Source: Lineus longissimus (lineage: Eukaryota > Nemertea > Pilidiophora > Heteronemertea > Lineidae). From it: a stretch of 64,000 nt of DNA. This document shows, in pieces, positions 56,147-64,000 of the stretch (positions within the stretch are counted from its first letter, which is position 1; every line of letters starts with the position of its first letter). The stretch covers positions 7,199,501-7,263,500 of the forward strand of contig NC_088310.1 in assembly GCF_910592395.1 (NCBI RefSeq). Direction: 5' to 3'. The notes under the pieces were generated by a model. That model was not told where the DNA came from, ran no database searches, and saw only the letters and a program-made list of their open reading frames with translations. The translations under genes and the position numbers were made by a program.

Positions 56147-59100
56147 TTAGTAATTTAAGCGATATATGAATCCATTTGAATACCAGGGCATTGTCTGTTC
56201 CTCACAAAACTTCCTGATAGGGCTCCTGAAGGGATTGACGATTGGTTTGGTAGCTTCTCCTAGGTTGAGGCCCTTGATGGGACCGTTGGCGCATTCACAG
56301 CTGTATTGGCAATAATCGGTGAAATATGACGGAATGTTGTTATCCTGGAAATTAAGATCAGGTAGATCAAGGAAGTGAATATTACGAGCAATGAATCTGA
56401 AAAGCAATACTACTGTTATGATATAGATTATAGTCACGAAAATTCAATTTAAAAACTTGAAAATTCTAGGTAAAATCAACCCCGAAGTCCACACCAGTAA
56501 AGGTACGGCATGTCAGTTTCTATGAAGTTCAAATATATTATTGGAGGATACACAGAGACCAGGTCCCAAACCTGCAGCTACAAATCAGTCCGAGGACCAA
56601 AACAATTTTGACTACTTGTACTTTGAAAAGCTTACCTTTAATAATTCAAGAGCTTCTGCCCACGTCATGTAAGCACCCACTCCAGCATTGAATCCTGAAG
56701 AAAGTATTAAGAGAATTTTAGATCTTAACTCAAATGCTTTGTGGAAGAAGAAATTTTACAAGACGATCCACTTCATAATGCCTCAGAGAGTATCCTTACT
56801 TAGCAGGCCATTTCACTCATTATGTGCTTTAGGGGGAGGGAGTCATGAAGGAGACACTGTTTGCGAGAGGATGTCAGAACATACATCTTGCGAAATGGCA
56901 TTCACTGCCTTGATTGACTGTACGGAGACCCGGCATTCCATCAGATTTTAATTTGAGGGGGGGGACAAAATTAAGAATAAGTCCAGAAATGTGGCAGAAT
57001 CAAACTTTTTTCTCCACTTACCAATAGCTAAATCCGGTTTGTCATTGCCTTGCTTGAAGAATTTCTGATATGTACATCGATGAACAGTAATTTTGACGTT
57101 GTCTTTTGTCCTCTCTCGACCATCACACTTCTTTGATAGCTCCACGCCAACCATATGAATCTCTATGGAAGTGTCCGGCATAAGTATGCCTAGTTCCTGG
57201 AGGTTAAAATGAAAGAGAGTTAAGCAAAATAGTACAGTTTAGCTTTAACTTTTTATACTGGTTAGAGTTAGCAACTTCCACACTAGTTCATGCAAGATCA
57301 ACCAAAGCTAGGCCATACTACAGAGTAGAGAGACTACCAACTTGATGAACCCATTTTTATGAAATTACCCCAGAGAAAAACTTTAATGCAAGATACATGA
57401 CAGAAGCAGCCAAAGTCAAAAGACTACTTACGAAAAATGCTGGTATAAGGTCGACCTCTTTCTCCACTCCTATCACATGGATTATACACTGATTTGGGTT
57501 CTGAGCGACTGGTTTGATATTGGGAACTAGAAAGAAAGCATGTTAGAATAAGCAACAGTTTCACATTATCTCATATGTGGTTTGAGGTTTGGATGACAGG
57601 TTCCCACAGGTAGAAAACTTCTGTACATCATCTTATGCACTGAATTATGGCACACAGGTCGGAAACTTCTGTACATCATCTTATGCACTGAATTATGACA
57701 CACAGGTAGAAAACTTCTGTACATCATCTTATGCACTGAATTATGGCACACAGGTAGAAAACTTCTGTACATCATCTTATGCACTGAATTATGGTACACA
57801 GGTAGAAAACTTCTGTACATCATCTTATGCACTGAATTATGACACACAGGTAGAAAACTTCTGTACATCATCTTATGCACTGAATTATGGCACACAGGTA
57901 GAAAACTTCTGTACATCATCTTATGCACTGAATTATGGCACACAGAGCCAGACTGTCAGTGTGATACTCAAATGATCTTTTGTCAAAATACAGTTTTATT
58001 AATCTTTTTTTTACTCACAATCTTGAATAAGCAGTGTTGTGCCAACATAATACAGGGTCAATGGAAAAGATAGAATTATGGCCACAGGGGAGTCTAATCG
58101 CAATCCTCGCCACTCGTAATAACTCTTCCAGTCTTGTAATGGACTCGCTAGTTTGGCCTCAGGTTTTTCGCTATCTAGTATACTTCCCTCGACTGGTAGG
58201 ATCCAAGGGTCCTGAACCTCTGGTAAACCACCTGGAATGATTAAAACTTGTTAAAATTCCTCTCTGAATTTGACTATGGAAATATCTCCTTTACCTATCA
58301 AACAGCATGAGACAGTATAAGATGGGCCAAATTTCTTGCGGTCTCGTCAGATCATGACGCATAATGATCTGTCAATATGGCAGCTTCTGCTTTATGAGAG
58401 GGCCAGGGTTTGATAGTTACTTGGCTACAAAAGCTAAACACACAATAAGCATGTGATCTTCCAACCAGACATCATCAAAACTTAACAGACTTATATTCTC
58501 ACAAAATTATCTTCAGAGTATTGAGATCTACTCATTATTTAATGAATTTCTTACCAAATTCCAGGGGGTATCCGTCTGGCATGCCATGATGATGTGGAAT
58601 CTCATGACGCCAAAGGCCCTGGCCCAGCACACCAGACTTGTGGAGGAACTCCCTGTACCGGAAAACAGTGAAATCTTGTGTTGTGGTTTCTAAAAGGCAA
58701 ACAAGAGAAAACTTAAGACCTAAAGACATAGAAATATATGAGACAAAATAAATCTCATCAACGGCACTGACTTAGCAAATATTGGCTGTAGGGGTTCTTC
58801 AAACAGCCACATACCCATTAATCTATAAAGCTATTTATTAAGGCCTCCAAATACAATAAGCAAACGTTAAGAGCACCCAAATTCGATAACACACATGTTT
58901 CTAGAGATGACACGCTTTAAATTTTCTCTGATATATGTCAATTATACTAACCTGCCGCATATGCAAACGGTAGGTCAGCCATTTCATCTGTTTTGGCTGC
59001 AAACTCTTTCATCTTGGCACACCATGCTCTGTGACTGTGCATCTCGTACGGCTGTTTCAAGTCAGCTTCCTGGCAGATTCGACTACAGTAGTAAACAACA

Positions 59101-60489
59101 TCACAACCTTGGCTATAAGTAGAAAGAAATCAAGGTTACCAATTATATATAACTACACTTTAGAATGTAAAGACATGACGCATAGAGGAGATACACATCC
59201 ACATGCAGCACACACAAGGCTAAAATGCTATGCCGCACTGCCAGTGGTCTGCAGTTAACCAAAATTTTAAAATATACAGTCTTCATTGCACCATTTTGGT
59301 TTTAATTATGATTAGAAAAGCAAAATTTTAACCCACCAAATTTTTTTCACTCATTAGCTACATGTGACTCCACCAGCCTGCAAATTAACAGAAAATTATC
59401 TTTCCATCTTCTGTCGTCATGTGGAAAGTACTGCAGCTTCTCAGAGCTTGTCTTCTTTTGGCCTGTCTTACTTACCACCTGAAAAATAATCCTTCCGTTC
59501 CTCTCATCCTGCAGATGCAGCATTGTCTCATGACTGGTTCATCTGCTGGACAGGCTGATGCGGCTTCTCCACCAAGATTCAGGATGCCTAGCTCACTCAG
59601 CGGTATAGGAATGTAACTGGAAAAGAAAGAGAGGAATGTAACCTTGATTCACCTTACACTGGAGAAGAGAACGATAATTCATCCACAAGCCCAGGGAAAT
59701 CGGCTTTCCAGTTGATGCTCCGATTCTAAAGTCTACCCAGACAAGTATAGCGGAACATCTCCATCAAGGACACTCTTGGTACTGACAAATGCTGTCCTTA
59801 AATTGGAGGTGTCCTGATTGCAGAGGTCAATCAATAGAAATGACCAATTTGGGACCAAATGCGTTGTCCTTAGTGGAGAGGTTGTCCAAAACTGAGAGGT
59901 TCTGCTAAGGGAGGTTCCACTTTAAAAGTTACTCACCAATGTCTATAGGTCAGGTATCTAGGTTTTCTTGATTTACCCTGGAATGGTTGTAGGCATGCCT
60001 GACAGATTAAATCAAGGGCTTGTTGGTCCAAAGGACAGGTGTCATCTTCAAAGTTCCTTCCAATAACATTTCCATAGCGGTCCAGAATTTCCATTAGCCT
60101 TTCGTTGTTCCCTGAATTCAGAAAGGTTTTAGATAATAAGCTGTTGATGGCATTCATTTGATTGATCTTTGATTCTGGTGTGATAAGCCTGGAGCAGAAA
60201 AAAACTTGCTTCAAGATGCAGAGTCACACATTCTCATTGATCAGGACTACTACACTACATCATTTAACCCAGCTTGTGTGTCGTTGATGAGGCAATTCCT
60301 CGGACTTAATAAGAAAACCATGACATTTCCTATCCCATTTTAAAACTTACCATGACTGCTAAGTGTTTCATAACTTTGTGTCATGACCCAGTATGTGTCC
60401 TCCATTGGTAGCTCGCTCACAATCCTGATGACTTCTGGATCCACCTGGGTATCTGTTGGAGAATTACTGCCAACTTCATCAACTTCCAT
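56147..60489 (-). CDS. ZMYND15: ZMYND15-like MYND zinc-finger protein, complete
   Basis: In mammals ZMYND15 is a testis-expressed transcriptional repressor that works with histone deacetylases in sperm formation; its role here is unknown. Ten exons on the minus strand: 60489-60351, 60174-59937, 59616-59476, 59112-58952, 58689-58555, 58231-58019, 57526-57432, 57196-57022, 56694-56636, 56344-56147, giving 517 codons plus TAA. The MYND finger (residues about 158-202) reads CCIC...RCQGC...YYCSRICQ...H...H..WC and is built across exons 3 and 4. The C-terminal half has the family segments WKSYYEWRGLRLDSP, FPLTLYYVGTTL, KPDLAIGFNAGVG and NPFRSPIRKF...MPWYSNGFIYRL. Exon 2 fits in phase only if its second AG (60175-60176) is the acceptor. 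A 48-bp minisatellite is in the intron between exons 6 and 7. Confidence 0.9.
57600..57945. repeat. 48-bp minisatellite, about seven copies, in a ZMYND15 intron
   Basis: The unit contains CTTCTGTACATCATCTTATG then cactgaattatggcacacaggtagaaaa. Because 48 is a multiple of three and the unit lacks stops, long ORFs run through on both strands (16-residue repeats). It lies between ZMYND15 exons 7 and 6, so it is intronic. Confidence 0.95.
59745..59924. mobile_element. MITE family A, copy 4 (ZMYND15 intron 2)
   Basis: It runs from 'agcggaacatctccatcaag' to 'aagggaggttccactt' with the shared internal 'gaccaatttgggaccaaa'. Its right edge is about 12 bp from the 5' splice site of ZMYND15 exon 2 (exon edge 59937). 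Confidence 0.75.
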
Positions 60490-62295
60490 ATTGAGACTCT
60501 TTAAACTGAAATGACGAGTCAATGGATGAAAGAAAAGGAGGAAGCCAGACCATACGTGTCAGAACAACCCCACCCAATCATTCATACTAGCAAGGCATCA
60601 ATGAGGTCCTGATCCTGACAGATCAACAAAAGATATGGTTATGGTATGGCTGCTAAGGCTACCAGTATGGACATGATCATACTGAGGATGGGTGATCCCT
60701 GGCCCTCCTAATCCATTCACAGTTTGGCAGCGACATGATTTTAACTCAAAACTTGTCCCCTTCCTCAGCAGGACGGCTCATCCAGAATTGCTGCAAGAAG
60801 ACGTGACGTATACGGTAGGACTGTCTGCTGTTGACAACACGTCAAAAGTCCGTACTTGTACTCCATACAATACAATAATGGACGGTCCAGATACCGGGTG
60901 GTCGTAGATGTGGTGGTGGATACAATCGGCATGATAGTCAATGGATGTTCAACTTCAATGTTGCCGCAAACTGTCTGGTCACATCGACAATTTAAGTGAT
61001 CAAATTTACTTCTCAGTATGATATAAACAAACAACACATCTACTGGCTTACAGCTGGTAATTTGGGCAATTTTGACCGTGGCCGCCAAACCGGATGGACA
61101 ACAAACCACTGTCCAACATGGCGTCGGTTGGTCAAGCTGGAGATGGTCAGTCCACAAATCGCCTCAGAAAAGATAACAAAACATCATATATCTTACTAAA
61201 TTTATGTCATAAAGGTGCTTAGGTATACTCACTTTATGTATGCGTATCAATTGAATGAATACAAGGACTTTTTAAAGTTGAAAACACAAGTAATACTTCG
61301 GCAAGACATTTGTCTTGAACATCCCGCTGCGGACTACGTCATCAATTTACGTGCACTTTCGTACAATTGCAAGAACATCCGGTTGAATTGCGCATGCTCA
61401 GAACAGTGCTAGGTTTACAGGGTGTTTCAACAATCATGCACTCTATAAAAATTTTGATATCACTGACTAGAACATCATTTTGAAAAATAAACATGAAGCT
61501 GTTCTTCAATTTAGAAACAGGAGGAATCCTGGAATGAGACGGTCTATAATTTGAGGTTGGTTACGAACTTTGCCCTGGGGGATGGTTCAAATTTCGGAAT
61601 CTCAAGATTGCAGCGACCGAACGGGTTTTTTAAAATCGCGACCAGATCATCCTTCAACAGGATAGATTTCGTTAACTCGAGTAGTTATCTTGACTACTCT
61701 CAATTGTGACGTCTTTGGCTTAACAGCTGTCAATTTGGAACATGGTTGTGACCCTGTCTCTGTGTCCATCTGAAGACAATGTTTTTTACCACATTTTATC
61801 AGATAAACAAAGACCAATTCAATTGTGGACCTCTCTGACTTTGTCCTCCCATTTAGTTACAAACGCAAATATGTACAAATAATATTCTTTATTAGAGACA
61901 AAAGAAAAGTCTTGGACGGATGAAATGGATGAGAAATAAGTGTATGCACCAATTTTATGTAACTAACTTTACAAGCTGCATTCTATTGTTACAAATCACA
62001 ATTCAATTAGATATAAAAATATAAGAATTTTTAAACAAACTTAACCAGGTTATCAGACTACAGTCACTTTCATAATGAAAGCACACACAAACATACATAA
62101 CTTGCAAACATTAGATCAGTCAATATAACGGTGTCATTAACAAAATATGCAATTCAAAACTTTATCGGTTGTACCCGAATGGACGGAGTCTGCATGTGTG
62201 GAGGCTTCAGGAGTATCACAGATTACTTCAGGGACTACATCATGTGAGAAAATGGCAAAAGACAAAGAAATCTTGAGCCAAGTTCACAATGTAAT
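60490..62295. other. Upstream region of ZMYND15; no gene recognised
   Basis: The ZMYND15 start exon is preceded by an acceptor (at 60503-60504 on the minus strand), so a non-coding first exon should lie here. ORFs such as 60765-61157 (-) have no recognised domain. Confidence 0.45.
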
Positions 62296-62529
62296 GTTGT
62301 ATAGTAATTGTAAAACCTTTCTTATGAGTAGCACTGTAATGTGTAATTCTTGGAATTAAGTGTGCGGGATTATTGGAATTGGGTTCAGTAATTGTAAAAC
62401 CTTTCTTATGAGTAGCACTGTAATGTGTAATTCTTGGAATTAAGTGTGCGGGATTATTGGAATTGGGTTCAGATAAGAATTACACATTACAGTGCAACTC
62501 ATAAGAAAGGTTTTACAATTACTATACAA
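62296..62529. repeat. Foldback structure with an internal 84-bp tandem duplication
   Basis: An 84-bp unit (62303-62386, begins AGTAATTGTAAAACCTTTCT) is repeated exactly at 62387-62470, then its first 50 bp appear inverted at 62474-62529. The outer ends GTTGTATAGTAATTG and its complement pair. It lies just downstream of the gene at 62725. Confidence 0.9.
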
Positions 62530-62724
62530 CAGTAAAAGCAGGTGGTGCCACTTCCACCAGACCATTTGGAGCAACAATCTATTTCCAAATTGAGTTGTTG
62601 AGAAATGAAGACAAGTCCATCGCACATGCCCGACTGGCATGGGAAAAACATGCCATGCCAAAGCTTCCAGTCAGTGACAGCATTTTTAAGGTTTTTAATG
62701 TCAGAACAATCATTGTCATCTTTC

Positions 62725-63715
62725 TCACATCCAGCACTTTGCCCTGAAGAATCCTTGCATCTCCTCATCATCGACCGATCGTCCGTTCACGCCAGCATAA
62801 ACCTTCATCAGCATATCGTTCTTGAACTTGTCTTCGAGAATCTTGACATACTTTTCGAGGATCGCTGTAAAAATTGAGAAAAAGGGCTTGAATGGTCCAA
62901 CTTTTATGATGTGAGAAGGATGAAAGAATTGAGTTAACTAAGATTTAAACCTATGTGGCTCAGTATCGCAGTGCCATAGAATAAAGATATGTGTCTTATT
63001 TGGTACACTTTCACAAATTCAGCCAGCATGCAAGCACCCCCTCCCCTACCCAGGTTGTGCTTCAACAGCTTTTGTGACCAGTCTCCTCTGGGGCGTCGTG
63101 ATTAACAGTTGTGATCATCTCTACATGAGACAAATCTCACGTGGAGACCTCGTCCGAGACTTTGACTTCGGGGTTTAAGTTTGATCATTTAATGCAAATA
63201 CCAAACACGACGATAAATTCAGGCCTACTTACGCAGTCCCATCACTCTCCCTAACGCAATCATATTCGCAGCTAATTTCGGATGATCATATTTTTCCGCC
63301 TTGAACGTCAGACGGACTATTTCTCCAAATATGTACGCATCGTCAAATGTTGGTTCGTCAGGAACAGGAAACTTGCAGTAGATGTCTACAGCTCCCATAG
63401 GGTCTGTTGCAGTCAGCATTTCGGCCACCTCAATGTACGCATCGTGGACCTGAAGGTAAAGAAGATGTCATTGATCACACTGCGTTATGACTGATCATTA
63501 ATCACATTGATTTAACATTAATGTTTTTTCTCTCACCTCTGGTGCCATGGTGATGACCTCATTATAATATTTCTTTGATTCTTCCATATCGTTTGTGTTC
63601 TTAGCCAATGCCCTTGCCAGTCCCAGCCTGGCGTGATATGTCTTCCTGTTGATGGGTCCAGCTTTGGTTGGTGCTGCTGGGGCATCCGTGGCGGCTGGCT
63701 CAGCTGGTTTAGTCT
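62725..63715 (-). CDS. Unrecognised conserved-looking protein, last three exons (partial)
   Basis: Three minus-strand exons join in phase: 63715-63537, 63449-63233, 62864-62725, ending at TGA. The first begins with a Pro/Ala/Thr-rich linker (KPAEPAATDAPAAPTK) followed by helical, TPR-like sequence (YHARLGLARALAKNTNDMEE, then YYNEVITMAPEVHDAYIEVA). The second continues TPR-like (MGAVDIYCKFP, TFDDAYIFGEIVRL, KLAANMIALGRVMG). The last ends KYVKILEDKFKNDML...FFRAKCWM. The regular helix pairs point to a TPR or related repeat scaffold, probably for protein binding. I do not recognise the family. The 5' part lies beyond the right edge; 63716-64000 holds no exon that I can identify. Confidence 0.75.
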
Positions 63716-64000
63716 CTGAAAGGAAGAGCATAAGGTAAAAATACGGGTAGGCCTACCCTAACTGAATATTAGAGTGAAATCGGATGACAGGGACAGCCAT
63801 AACCAATAGCCTCGTAACTCCAGGATATACACTTTGCAGGCTCACTTTCGAGTCCATGATTGTAACATTGTCTCTTGAACCAGTGAAGAAGATACAACGC
63901 ATTAGATATCTACTTAACACATTTTGACAAAGAGGGTCATCATCTTTATGTTGTGCACTTAAATGCAATGTCACCGTAAATTCTGCAATGGGACTTGAGA

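Noticed and set aside
57566-57975. Long ORFs on both strands encoding 16-residue repeats
   Set aside because: They are a product of a 48-bp tandem repeat lying in a ZMYND15 intron; both strands being open shows it is period-driven, not coding.
1-64000. tRNA or rRNA genes
   Set aside because: I saw no convincing cloverleaf A/B box pairs or rRNA core sequence, apart from the tRNA-complementary primer site of the LTR element; a tRNA scan would be decisive.

Overview
This is a piece of animal nuclear genome. Genes are split into many short exons with GT-AG introns, introns are rich in small inverted-repeat elements and minisatellites, and gene products match conserved animal families. The mix of repeats (an AGCTCACC-type dispersed element, TTAA-flanked MITEs, an intact Ty3/gypsy element) suggests a marine invertebrate, perhaps a spiralian; that placement is inference only.

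Layout, left to right. 1-590 (+): last two exons of an unrecognised gene that begins outside the window. 3428-15229 (-): the first four coding exons of a polypeptide N-acetylgalactosaminyltransferase (GALNT2/14/16 type). Its introns hold small unrecognised ORFs and a MITE; the rest of the catalytic domain is not seen. 16980-17405 (+): a zinc-finger exon. 18580-19700: a long dispersed repeat. 20410-26401 (-): a complete SLC29 equilibrative nucleoside transporter in 13 exons, with a MITE starting within about 10 bp of its stop codon. 27700-28040: remnant of a LINE. 28140-29266 and 36250-36720: degenerate satellite-like repeat. 29267-36244 (+): a Ty3/gypsy LTR retrotransposon with seemingly identical 205-bp LTRs, a 5-bp target duplication, open gag and pol, and a convincing -1 frameshift signal at the gag stop. 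36820-37330: a second degenerate repeat holding a foldback MITE. 40653-47643 (-): complete TADA2B (SAGA adaptor) in 12 exons. 48068-52053 (+): carboxypeptidase Q, complete if the predicted first exon is right. 56147-60489 (-): ZMYND15-like MYND zinc-finger protein in 10 exons. 62725-63715 (-): last three exons of an unrecognised protein that starts beyond the right edge.

The host genes are unrelated housekeeping or cell-biology genes and do not form a pathway. Arrangement worth noting: TADA2B and CPQ are head to head about 0.4 kb apart and probably share a promoter region; CPQ and ZMYND15 converge tail to tail. For SLC29, TADA2B, CPQ and ZMYND15 the summed exon lengths are multiples of three, which supports the models. 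The most unusual material is mobile: the young LTR element with its frameshift cassette, and one MITE family found four times, once in an intron of each of four genes, always in the same orientation and twice within about 12 bp of a 5' splice site.
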